From Macrococcus lamae (GTDB taxonomy: Bacteria; Bacillota; Bacilli; Staphylococcales; Staphylococcaceae): a DNA stretch of 64,000 bases. The notes beneath the pieces were generated by a model. The model ran no database searches and was not told where the DNA came from. It worked only from the letters and a program-made list of their open reading frames with translations. The stretch covers positions 55,544 to 119,543 of the forward strand of contig NZ_SCWB01000004.1 of the NCBI RefSeq assembly GCF_004359545.1, given 5' to 3'. Shown here one piece after another: positions 27,301 to 34,118 of this stretch; position 1 is the stretch's first letter; each line of letters opens with the position of its first letter. The translations under genes and the position numbers were made by a program.

Positions 27301-27549
27301 GCTTATGAGAATGGCTGGGATACACCTGCAAAAGCGATTGTCGGAGGTGCAAAATATGTAGCCAATGGTTATTTTAATAATCAGCAGGTGACATTACACC
27401 AGATGCGCTGGAATCCAGTTAAAACTGCAACTCATCAATATGCAACAGACGTCTCATGGGCCTCAAAAAATGCTGCCCGCATTGCATCTTTCTATAAACA
27501 GCTTGGGTTAGAAGGTTTAAAATTCTATATCCACCGTTATGATCAATAG
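24364..27549 (+). CDS. atl: Bifunctional autolysin (amidase and endo-beta-N-acetylglucosaminidase)
   Basis: The 1061-residue secreted precursor has a signal peptide (about 1-27, ending AHA). A propeptide rich in Thr, Ser, Asp and Glu (about 28-280) precedes the Amidase_2 domain (about 285-450), whose zinc ligands include the His of VIAHETANN. A proline-rich linker of PTPAPV repeats (about 468-498) leads to several GW/SH3-like wall-binding modules (about 500-815). The C-terminal glucosaminidase domain has catalytic Glu near 930 in HALLESGNGTSQL. The protein cleaves peptidoglycan at the amide and glycan bonds during cell separation, and Atl is normally processed into two enzymes. ATG 24364 is chosen because AAAGGA precedes it and the signal peptide starts there. 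It is shorter than S. aureus Atl (about 1250), mostly through fewer repeats. Confidence 0.95.
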   Translation: MDNKFYYRAPALLLMMFAAHSTAAHAAENQSPDIKPDIKVKQATQKTTADEQVKTIQLEEKESTVPPLNAVKPVNTMNYKEVKDALPVTINSTVQNNDKMPTNEITNNISEEPLNSRQTSEIKAPVESTQAVPDMTTSDNGDTPKEEVPAESIVNSQKTSNTDNHSSQQLNENVEETQGITVTDNRTDASRTDNIVQSTDTETVRRPVTDDVNKTTELNISDEQLKSVDVSAINPPAEKENKISTRTKTLTLRTPAKTLALQSIAAKTTVKKAATDMSVNDYIKYMNYQVPVYQEDFSSHIPKIAYRTGVGAPEGVIAHETANNTSTIWGEIAYMKNNFENAFVHAFVDDNNIIETAPTDYLAWGAGQYANSRFIQVELVRVHGKDRFSKAINNYADYIATNLLYYNLPIDSAEYDGIGTLWSHKAISNYIGGTDHSDPHGWFAENGYTFDELVQLVAEKYNYKTNGIPATPPPTPPPTPAPVPTPAPVPTPAPAPAKTGNITTSVVSKMARIKAKTTPVYKSVTDAAGTAAGSKYGTSYYLNKKAELNGVTYYSLQDENGVARGWIESKHLTQATRSAEQKVSARYKISAKVSGLYSVPWGTSAQKLNDMKNSINKVFSPSKKVTVNSTPYYFGTINNISGWINGKYLTLQPVGPTHVKTVDMIGRTTAKGAAYYTDNYISEKAAAKLVNKQYYINKESVKGSKKYFRIVDGANKTVGWISDSDIAQKSHKVLSWEKAPYVINNTKTYVYSIPGGSATQRIAPLTKLTSKIFNVVKAERVGSAIWYKGTLKNTRTVGWIAGKYLSKQTITIAKAPDTLSAAVAKQMKLIHTGTNSGPKVLYTDQYGNTKSRLAYAAEVKQNIDTSLTMNDDVQKYQFLKLNASQGISGSSLNKLLVGKGILEGQGAAFAAASKQLNINEIYLISHALLESGNGTSQLSQGAGYNRRNSQAVTHSAKKYYNMFGTKATDHNVLNGGIKYAYENGWDTPAKAIVGGAKYVANGYFNNQQVTLHQMRWNPVKTATHQYATDVSWASKNAARIASFYKQLGLEGLKFYIHRYDQ

Positions 27550-27551
27550 AC

Positions 27552-27586
27552 AAAACCTCTGTGAACTTTAGTTCACAGAGGTTTTT
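27552..27586. terminator. Bidirectional terminator between atl and the MarR gene
   Basis: AAAACCTCTGTGAAC and its complement form a 14- to 15-base stem with a TTTA loop, followed by TTTTT on the plus strand and preceded by AAAA, so it can end both convergent transcripts. Confidence 0.9.
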
Positions 27587-27619
27587 ATGTAAATAAGACG
27601 GTTATTCTAAATATGTATA

Positions 27620-28066
27620 TTAAAATCTAAATGGATCACGGATAGAGAATGAATTGTATATTTTTTCCAATAAAATAATTAATTCAAATGCTTCTTCTTC
27701 GGCTAATTCTTTCATAAATTTTTGTACTATTTTTGTTTTTATCAGATCTGCCTTTTCGAGTACTTGTTTTCCTTCATCGGTTACTTTAAGTACCGTTGAA
27801 CGTAAATCATAAATGCTCTGCTCTTTATACACATATCCGTTATCAACTAATTTCTTAATAGCTCTTGATACAGCAGTTTGTTCTTTATTTAATCGGTATA
27901 TTAACTTCTTTTGTGTCATATTATCTTCACTTACAATTAATTCCATCATGTATAACTGTTCTCTTGTCAGATTGACATCTGCAAATTCAGTTGAAGTAAT
28001 CTCATCTATTCTAGAGTCCATAAAATATATTAATTTCCCGAATCTTTTCAAATGCGTTTCATCCAT
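27620..28066 (-). CDS. MarR-family transcriptional regulator
   Basis: The 148-residue protein has the winged-helix plan of MarR regulators. An N-terminal dimer helix is followed by LTREQLYMMELIVSEDNMTQKKLIYRLNKEQTAVSRAIKKLVDNGYVYKE (about 34-82), where the recognition helix is QTAVSRAIKKL, then the wing DLRSTVLKVTDEG and C-terminal dimer helices. Such proteins usually repress nearby genes and respond to small ligands or oxidation; no cysteine is present here, so redox sensing is unlikely. GGAG precedes the ATG. It converges with atl and is divergent from the acyltransferase gene, so either could be a target. Confidence 0.88.
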   Translation of the reverse strand: MDETHLKRFGKLIYFMDSRIDEITSTEFADVNLTREQLYMMELIVSEDNMTQKKLIYRLNKEQTAVSRAIKKLVDNGYVYKEQSIYDLRSTVLKVTDEGKQVLEKADLIKTKIVQKFMKELAEEEAFELIILLEKIYNSFSIRDPFRF

Positions 28067-28257
28067 CGTTGTTCTCCTTCACCCGTGTTACAATGAATTA
28101 TAATGCACCATAATTAGTTTATCAACTATTTATTAATCATAATATAATAATTGTAAACTATTTAATGAAAATATATAAAGTTTCAGTATGCATAAACATT
28201 AGAGGTAAAGGGTATTTGAGACGTGAATTCTCAAAATTAGAAAGTAGGCGTCTTTTT

Positions 28258-29244
28258 ATGGCTAAAGTACGCGATCATTATTTTGACAATGCACGATTTT
28301 TCTTAATCGTCCTTGTCGTTTTCGGTCATCTTCTTCGATCATTCGTTTCAGAAAATCACTTTCTGCAAGCTTTATATATGTTCATATATAGTTTTCATAT
28401 GCCGGCGTTCGTTCTGATTTCCGGATATTTTGCTAAAGGAATTAATAAACCGGGATATTTATTGAAGTTAATTAAGAAGTTGTTAATACCCTATTTAATC
28501 TTCCAGACATTTTATGCCTGTTATTACTATTTCATTGATGATGTAAAGACAATTGATTTAAATCCTTTTGACCCTCAGTGGGCCATGTGGTTTCTACTCA
28601 GTTTGTTCTCATGGCACGTGATGCTTTATCTAGTCAAGGATTATCAAATGTCTGTTGTAATAACCGGCTCGTTTCTAACAGGAATATTAGTTGGATATTT
28701 TGACTTTATTAATAATACTTTAAGTTTATCCAGAACATTTGTCTTTTTCCCGTTGTTTCTATTAGGTTATTCTGCAACGGCAGAAAATTTTAATTATATT
28801 AAGAATAAGAAGTATCTGCCTTTATCAATATTTAGTCTTGTATTAATTTTCAACTTCTATATGTTGACTAACTTCAACTTTGAATGGCTGTTTGGCAGCA
28901 AGCCTTATAGTTCACTGGAAAATGTAGATTTATATAGCGGCGTGAAGCGCGGACTCATTTATATTATTATCGTACTAAGTACTTTTAGTTTTCTGAACAT
29001 CGTTCCTAAACGTAAATTACCTCTGACCTATATAGGATCAAGAACTATGTTTATCTATTTACTGCATGGTCTGTTCATAGGTTTGTTCCGCTCAAATGGA
29101 TGGGATAAAGCGTTTGAAGGCAATATGATATATATCATGACTGGACTGCTCATCATGTCAGCACTACTTGTTTACATTTTCAGCCATAATATGACCAAGA
29201 AAGTCACGACACCTATCGTAGAAGTGAAAAACCCACTTAATTAA
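28258..29244 (+). CDS. Acyltransferase family 3 membrane protein
   Basis: The 328-residue protein has about ten membrane segments and the acyltransferase_3 signatures: DNARFFLIVLVVFGHLL with the key His near residue 23, SFHMPAFVLISGYFAK, and WAMWFLLSL. Members O-acetylate or acylate cell-surface glycans, lipids or peptidoglycan across the membrane; the substrate here is unknown. I use ATG 28258, because residues in the longer frame from 28165 are unlike the family and have no ribosome-binding site. The upstream site (AAAGTAGGCG) is weak. It is divergent from the MarR gene and followed by the aminotransferase gene after 100 bases. Confidence 0.84.
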   Translation: MAKVRDHYFDNARFFLIVLVVFGHLLRSFVSENHFLQALYMFIYSFHMPAFVLISGYFAKGINKPGYLLKLIKKLLIPYLIFQTFYACYYYFIDDVKTIDLNPFDPQWAMWFLLSLFSWHVMLYLVKDYQMSVVITGSFLTGILVGYFDFINNTLSLSRTFVFFPLFLLGYSATAENFNYIKNKKYLPLSIFSLVLIFNFYMLTNFNFEWLFGSKPYSSLENVDLYSGVKRGLIYIIIVLSTFSFLNIVPKRKLPLTYIGSRTMFIYLLHGLFIGLFRSNGWDKAFEGNMIYIMTGLLIMSALLVYIFSHNMTKKVTTPIVEVKNPLN

Positions 29245-29344
29245 AGGCAGTAACTATATAAAGATTTTATTCTCTTTAACGAAAAAACCATTTATCATTT
29301 ATTTGATGCGGTATAATAAATAATAAAACATAAAGGATGGTTTT

Positions 29345-30505
29345 ATGGCTTTAACCTTAAATCCCAATGCAGAAAAATTAGATGTGCCTGGTATTAGAAA
29401 ATTTTCTAATCGCCTGTCAGAATTTCCTGATGCCATCAACTTAACAGTGGGTCAACCGGATTTTAAGACCCCTGACATCGTTAAACAGGCATTTATTGAA
29501 GCCGTTACTCACGATTATACTACCTATTCACATAATCAAGGTCTGTATGAACTGCGTGCAGCAGTCAGCCAGTTCATGAGTGAAAAGTACGATGCTCGCT
29601 ATACTGCTGACAATATATTGATCACTAACGGTGCATCTGAGGCCATTGACACTGTTTTCAGAACAATTTTAGTGCCGGGAGATGAAGTGATTTTACCAGG
29701 TCCGATTTACGCCGGCTACATCCCTGTCATCGAAAATATGGGAGCCAAAGTTGTGCTGATAGATACAACTCAAAACCACTGCAAAGTGACACCGCAGATG
29801 ATTGCTGAAGCGGTAAGCAAGAAAACAAAAGCGGTCATGTTGAACTATCCAAATAATCCTACGGGTACTATTCTCTCTGCTGAGGAAACAGCAGAACTTG
29901 CGTATTATTTAGCTGAACAGAACTTTTATACAATCAGCGATGAAATATACAGTGAGAATACATTTAATCGAAAGCATGTGTCTTTCGGTGCTTTTGCCAG
30001 CCTTAAAGATAAACTGCTGCTGATCAATGGTCTGAGTAAATCTCATGCCATGACTGGTTTTAGAATCGGTTTTTGTATGGGACCAGCTGAGTTAATGTCA
30101 CATATCACTATTGTTCATGCCTATAACTGTATATGTGCCAATGTACCGGCACAGCATGCAGCGATTACTGCTGTTACTTCTGCAAAAGATGCAGCATATG
30201 CAATGAACAAAATCTATATTGACCGAAGAGATTACTGCATAGATAGACTTGCTGCAATGAATTTACAGTGCTTTCAACCAGATGGTGCTTTTTACTTATT
30301 CATCGATATTCGTTCATTTAATATGAATTCATTTGATTTCGCCAATCTTGCTCTTGAAAAGTATGGAGTCGTCCTTGTGCCTGGTTCCACATTCACTGAT
30401 GCAGGCGAAGGTTATGTCAGATTAAGTTATGCCTATCATAAAGATGTATTGACTGTTGGTCTTGACCGACTAGAAGCAATGATTACTGATTTGTCACACA
30501 AATAA
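29345..30505 (+). CDS. patA: PLP-dependent aminotransferase, PatA type
   Basis: The 386-residue class I/II aminotransferase has GQPDFKTPD near the N-terminus, NGASEAIDTVFR, MLNYPNNPTGT, SDEIYSE and the PLP-binding lysine in GLSKSHAMTGFRIGF, with the C-terminal Arg in YVRLSYA that binds the substrate carboxylate. It resembles Bacillus PatA, which takes part in lysine/diaminopimelate synthesis, but substrate choice in this family cannot be read reliably. A good TATAAT (29312-29317) lies 28 bases before the start codon, with no clear -35 partner. AAAGGATGG precedes the ATG. The gene ends at a strong terminator and is probably monocistronic. Confidence 0.86.
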   Translation: MALTLNPNAEKLDVPGIRKFSNRLSEFPDAINLTVGQPDFKTPDIVKQAFIEAVTHDYTTYSHNQGLYELRAAVSQFMSEKYDARYTADNILITNGASEAIDTVFRTILVPGDEVILPGPIYAGYIPVIENMGAKVVLIDTTQNHCKVTPQMIAEAVSKKTKAVMLNYPNNPTGTILSAEETAELAYYLAEQNFYTISDEIYSENTFNRKHVSFGAFASLKDKLLLINGLSKSHAMTGFRIGFCMGPAELMSHITIVHAYNCICANVPAQHAAITAVTSAKDAAYAMNKIYIDRRDYCIDRLAAMNLQCFQPDGAFYLFIDIRSFNMNSFDFANLALEKYGVVLVPGSTFTDAGEGYVRLSYAYHKDVLTVGLDRLEAMITDLSHK

Positions 30506-30512
30506 ATATTGT

Positions 30513-30551
30513 AAACCATCGATGTCACAAGTGATGACATCGATGGTTTTT
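30513..30551. terminator. Bidirectional terminator between patA and comK
   Basis: AAACCATCGATGTCA and its complement form a perfect 15-base stem around a 7-base loop, followed by TTTTT. It serves the plus-strand patA and, through the A-rich left side, the minus-strand comK. Confidence 0.88.
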
Positions 30552-30568
30552 AATATGTGGATATACTC

Positions 30569-31027
30569 TTAAAAATCATAATTGATTTTCTGTTCTCTTA
30601 TTTTTCGCTGACTGTCCATCATCGAGAGTGACTTCTCGTATTGCCTCCTGACAAATGCTTCAGGTAGTGAAATTTTCAATCTAGTCTTATTCGTGAATAT
30701 AATCTGCTGCTCCGTATAATCAAGAAAGTAATAACTGTTAATATAATAGCGGCAGTAATCTGACTGTTTATGCAGAGGAAAAAACGTCATGCCGATGTCA
30801 CTATCTATAACAACCGGAATAAACTGTTTAATATTAAATATTTTCTTAGCAGTTGTCCGCCTTGCTTTTATACTGCTGCCGAGATATATCAAAGTTTGAT
30901 TTAGCAGCTTTTCAGGATCAATTTCCGTTGTTATCATCCTGCCATTTTTCAGCATTATTTCAGTTTTTCCTTCACTGTTCCAGTCTCTCTTCATAAAGAC
31001 AATATCATTACTCACTGTATCGATCAT
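30569..31027 (-). CDS. comK: Competence transcription factor ComK
   Basis: The 152-residue protein resembles the ComK family, which activates DNA-uptake genes by binding paired AT boxes. It has the central IPVVIDSDIGMTFFPL, the family's position of an Ile-Pro-(hydrophobic)-Asp segment leading to a phenylalanine-proline turn. It also has a following C-x-x-Y-I-N-S-Y block where other ComK proteins have CxWI, and a basic C-terminus. Length is as in staphylococcal ComK1. GGGAGGGAGA precedes the ATG. It is divergent from a SigS-like sigma factor gene, and the gap holds repeated TGTTAAA motifs. The competence-linked genes coiA and mecA lie elsewhere in the window. Confidence 0.78.
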   Translation of the reverse strand: MIDTVSNDIVFMKRDWNSEGKTEIMLKNGRMITTEIDPEKLLNQTLIYLGSSIKARRTTAKKIFNIKQFIPVVIDSDIGMTFFPLHKQSDYCRYYINSYYFLDYTEQQIIFTNKTRLKISLPEAFVRRQYEKSLSMMDSQRKIREQKINYDF

Positions 31028-31046
31028 TCTCCCTCCCTTCTTTTTT

Positions 31047-31169
31047 TGTTAACTGAATTATAATGTTAAATGCCTGATAAATGGCTAAAGTATGTTAAAA
31101 ATTAATAATTTTAAACTTTATTTTTAACCTATCAAGCAATATCTTAAATATGTTAAATTTCATTTAACA
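31047..31169. promoter_or_regulatory. comK-sigS divergent control region with TGTTAAA repeats
   Basis: TGTTAA-type motifs occur at 31047, 31064, 31093 and 31151. The last pairs with ATTTAACA at 31162-31169 as a perfect 8-base inverted repeat with a 3-base spacer. A TATAAT on the minus strand (31057-31062) is a likely comK -10 box and is flanked by two of the motifs. The inverted repeat lies just upstream of a possible sigS -10 (TATTAT, 31181-31186). The motifs are seen directly; a regulator binding them is inferred. Confidence 0.5.
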
Positions 31170-31235
31170 AATTGATACTTTATTATAGTGTCATCCGGAA
31201 ATTTACCGCTTGTGCATAAGCAGAAAAGAGATGTC

Positions 31236-31727
31236 ATGTTTGAAGAATGGAAAGTAAAATATGAGAGAATGATTTATCATATTCTGCACCACTACCAGAT
31301 TAAATATGATTTCGATGAATATTATCAACTGGCCCTTATCAAATTATGGCAGATAGGTGAAACTTACGATCCTGCAAAATGTACTAACAAGGATCAATTT
31401 GTCTATCTAAAATTGAAGTTCTTCATTATTGACGAAATGAGAAAAAGAATCAAATATCAGCAGCGTCATCAAATAGTAGCTGATGATGTATTGATACCTT
31501 TAATGGATTGTGAAGATAATACGTATGCAGAACTTTTTCTTGAGGGCGTGACTGATGACCTTAATGATGAGGAACGTCTCTGGTTCAACTATGCGGTAAT
31601 CGGTTATAAAATTAATGAAATTGCAGAATTTACGGGTAACAGTCCGTCGACTATTAAGCGCTGGAGAAGGCGTGCCAGAGAAAAAATATGTAAAAATTAC
31701 AATTTTACATTTAAATCTGGTTTGTAA
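31236..31727 (+). CDS. sigS: SigS-like alternative sigma factor
   Basis: The 163-residue protein has a short region 2 (DFDEYYQLALIKLWQIG, FVYLKLKFFIIDEMRKR) and region 4 with a helix-turn-helix (INEIAEFTGNSPSTIKRWRRRAREKIC), the plan of a small ECF-type sigma factor. It matches recalled S. aureus SigS (about 156 residues) in the DEYYQL and ERLWFNYAVIGY segments. SigS is linked to stress and DNA damage responses. I use ATG 31236, which matches SigS; the frame can extend to GTG 31188, but that adds 16 residues without a ribosome-binding site. No anti-sigma factor gene is adjacent. The next gene encodes a small DUF2187 protein. Confidence 0.76.
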   Translation: MFEEWKVKYERMIYHILHHYQIKYDFDEYYQLALIKLWQIGETYDPAKCTNKDQFVYLKLKFFIIDEMRKRIKYQQRHQIVADDVLIPLMDCEDNTYAELFLEGVTDDLNDEERLWFNYAVIGYKINEIAEFTGNSPSTIKRWRRRAREKICKNYNFTFKSGL

Positions 31728-31768
31728 TTTAGTATAATGTCGAATAGTACGGTTTTAGGAGGAAAATG

Positions 31769-31951
31769 ATGACAATAGCTAAAGTAGGAAATATTGTAGA
31801 GTTTCATAACGGTTTACGTGGTAAAGTCGAAAAAGTAAATGAGAATTCTGTAATCGTCGATCTTACGATTATGGAAAATTTTGAGCAGCTTGATCTTCAG
31901 GAGAAAACTGTCATAAATCATAAGCGTTACACTATAGTAGACGAGTCATAG
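31769..31951 (+). CDS. DUF2187 (YkvS-like) small protein
   Basis: This 60-residue protein folds by pattern as a small SH3/KOW-like barrel (VGNIVEFHNGLRGKVEKVNENSVIVDL), as in the DUF2187/YkvS family of unknown function. Such barrels often bind RNA or protein. A perfect AGGAGG lies 6 bases before ATG 31769, while ATG 31766 is only 3 bases away. The strong site suggests high expression. Its stop is one base from the start of the next gene, indicating translational coupling. Confidence 0.85.
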   Translation: MTIAKVGNIVEFHNGLRGKVEKVNENSVIVDLTIMENFEQLDLQEKTVINHKRYTIVDES

Positions 31952-31952
31952 T

Positions 31953-32552
31953 ATGTCTATTAAAAAACCATTAATCTGGTTTGTATTCATTTATATCTTT
32001 TTCCAGACTATCCTGATTCTTATGCGACACGAAGAACAGGTATTCTGGCATATTATTACAGGTCTTATGCTGCTTTCTTCTATCAGCTATGTTTTCTATG
32101 AGCGCAGCATAGACTCGAGAAGAATCCCTGTGTCTATTGCAGCAGGCATCGGAGCAAGTATTACCATCGTACTCATTCATACATTAGCTTCATACGTCAC
32201 AAAAGACGTCCATTATTTTCATATATTAAAGACATTAGTGTCTATAGGTGTCTATTATAAATGGCAGCTTATACTGTCACTGATGATTACAGTGCCGCTA
32301 CACGAATTGTTTATGAGAAGTATGCTGCAGCAGCGTCTGATGGATATTACTCGTCCCTGGATAGCCATTCTTATCACTAGTGCAGCATCTGCCTTGTTAT
32401 TCATATGGACGCTCAACTTTCAGCTCGTACTGTTCATATTTATCGTTCAATGTATCTTAGCTGTAAGTTATGCTTACACGAAACGATTAATCACTCCAAT
32501 GATCGGACAGATTCTTGCCATAGTCATTCTTATTTTTATTCATGCGCGTTAA
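31953..32552 (+). CDS. CPBP-like intramembrane protease homologue, degenerate
   Basis: The 199-residue protein has about six membrane segments. It resembles the CPBP (Abi/CaaX protease-like) family in the segment PLHELFMRSMLQQRL, which corresponds to the EExxxR motif of active members. Here the first Glu is His, and the later conserved His motifs are not evident, so catalytic activity is doubtful. The family includes prenyl-protein proteases and bacteriocin-immunity proteins. No ribosome-binding site is visible; the ATG is one base after the stop of the DUF2187 gene, so translation is probably coupled. It ends inside a strong bidirectional terminator. Confidence 0.7.
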   Translation: MSIKKPLIWFVFIYIFFQTILILMRHEEQVFWHIITGLMLLSSISYVFYERSIDSRRIPVSIAAGIGASITIVLIHTLASYVTKDVHYFHILKTLVSIGVYYKWQLILSLMITVPLHELFMRSMLQQRLMDITRPWIAILITSAASALLFIWTLNFQLVLFIFIVQCILAVSYAYTKRLITPMIGQILAIVILIFIHAR

Positions 32553-32592
32553 ACAAGCTGTACCCTGGTTAATCAGGGTACAGCTTGTTTTA
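32551..32592. terminator. Bidirectional terminator
   Basis: AAACAAGCTGTACCCTG and its complement make a perfect 17-base stem around GTTAAT, with TTTTATT following. It overlaps the last bases of the CPBP-like gene and the convergent 5'-nucleotidase-like gene. Confidence 0.9.
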
Positions 32593-34053
32593 TTCTGCCA
32601 TTTCCACAAGATAGCTGGACAGTAGTTCTATCATATGTTTTTCATTCACATTAATCAGTTGATCACGAGCAATAATATCACTATACTGCCGGTAAATATA
32701 ATCTGTAGTTCCTACAATATACTTATCCTCTTTTTCCAGCTGTGTTTTCACACGATGTCCAATAGGTCGGTCAAGCATAATAGTATAGTCAAATCCTCTC
32801 CAATCAGTAATAACAGTTGGATCCATCATTTCCTGGCGGACATGAATGCCATTATCCTCATATAAAGCAGCACTGCTTCTCTCCATTATTTTATGAATCT
32901 GCTCACCTGTCAGCAGCAGCTGTACCGGATGATCAATACTGACATAGGACTGATATAGATCATGCTGTGTTACTCTACCTTGCAGCCCTCGTGCTTTAAG
33001 ATGCGGAATATGGCAGCAAGTGATTTCTGCTGTACAGGATTTTAACAAGTCATGTAGTAATGTCTTAAAAGGGTGATGACTAAGAAAGTCCTCATAATGA
33101 TTCAGTGCTAAGTCCTCATCTACTGCTCCGACTTCACTATCAAGCCACTGTCTGAATACTTTCTCCTCATAATATACTTCATCTTTTAGCTGCTTATCTT
33201 CAGGATAAGCTGTCATATCAATTAAGTTTGCCTCGCTATTCACAAGCTCAAATGTATTCGTTCGCTCTCTGAACTGAAGCTGTATATGACAAAGATGGCT
33301 TAAATTGCTGCCGGCTTGAATAAACAAAGTATCATCAATCATTTTATTGATTGTCTTTTTCTGATGACCGGTGATCATGACATCTATTCCTTCACTGGCC
33401 TGAATAATGGCTTCAGCTTCGTTACTTGTCAATTCTTTATAATCTGAGCCTTGAACAAGTTCATTCAGTCCTCCGTGGTAAAGTGCGATAACAAAATCCG
33501 GATTTTCTTTGTCATGCATATGCCGAATCCAGCGCTTAGCAGCTCTCACAGTATCCTCTATAGCAAACTCACTGTCCGTTTCCACTGTTTCTTTTGACAT
33601 CAGTCCTTTTGAAGTAATACCGATGATTCCAATTTTCATTCCGTTGAATGTCTTGATAATATATGGCGAATTGAAGTAAGGTTCTTTTGTCCGGGAGTGA
33701 AGTATATTAGCTGATAGAAAAGGAAAGTCTGCCATGGCCTGAGCTTTATTGAAATATGACAGTCCGTATCTGAATTCGTTAGGACTGATACCACTAGCAT
33801 CATAATTCATTTTATTCATTAATGTAATCATTGGATTGCGAAAATGATTTTGAGTATGCGCGAAGAAATATGTACTGATGGATCCACTTAGTGCATTACC
33901 ATTGTCAATAAGTAGTAGATGATCAGATACTCTTCTGACCATCTTTACATATGAAGCAGCTCTCATAATACCCGCTTCCTGCTCTGTAGGAAAGAGTGCC
34001 CCATGTATGTCATTTGTTGCTATAATATGAATATCAATTAATCCTTGATTCAT
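32590..34053 (-). CDS. 5'-nucleotidase-like metallophosphoesterase with altered active site
   Basis: The 487-residue protein has the two-domain plan of 5'-nucleotidases: an N-terminal calcineurin-like phosphoesterase domain and a C-terminal substrate domain (about 330-480). There is no signal peptide, so it should be cytoplasmic, unlike most of the family. The first motif (TNDIHGA) and ALYHGG are intact. Others are changed: GD reads GN (DNGNALSGS), GNHEF reads SPNEF, and GHxH reads GHQK. Three or four metal or catalytic positions are therefore lost, and usual nucleotidase activity is doubtful. I start at ATG 34053, where TAGGTGA has proper spacing. It is a single gene divergent from the histidine kinase. 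Confidence 0.8.
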   Translation of the reverse strand: MNQGLIDIHIIATNDIHGALFPTEQEAGIMRAASYVKMVRRVSDHLLLIDNGNALSGSISTYFFAHTQNHFRNPMITLMNKMNYDASGISPNEFRYGLSYFNKAQAMADFPFLSANILHSRTKEPYFNSPYIIKTFNGMKIGIIGITSKGLMSKETVETDSEFAIEDTVRAAKRWIRHMHDKENPDFVIALYHGGLNELVQGSDYKELTSNEAEAIIQASEGIDVMITGHQKKTINKMIDDTLFIQAGSNLSHLCHIQLQFRERTNTFELVNSEANLIDMTAYPEDKQLKDEVYYEEKVFRQWLDSEVGAVDEDLALNHYEDFLSHHPFKTLLHDLLKSCTAEITCCHIPHLKARGLQGRVTQHDLYQSYVSIDHPVQLLLTGEQIHKIMERSSAALYEDNGIHVRQEMMDPTVITDWRGFDYTIMLDRPIGHRVKTQLEKEDKYIVGTTDYIYRQYSDIIARDQLINVNEKHMIELLSSYLVEMAE

Positions 34054-34118
34054 ACATATCACCTATTCATCTTTTTTTTCATTATAACAAATGAGCGGTC
34101 AGGAGGTTTAAGAGTTTT

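Noticed and set aside
31093..31130. ComK box (AAAA-N5-TTTT) between comK and sigS
   Set aside because: The A- and T-runs present have spacings of 7 or 8 and not 5, and such runs are expected by chance in this AT-rich gap.
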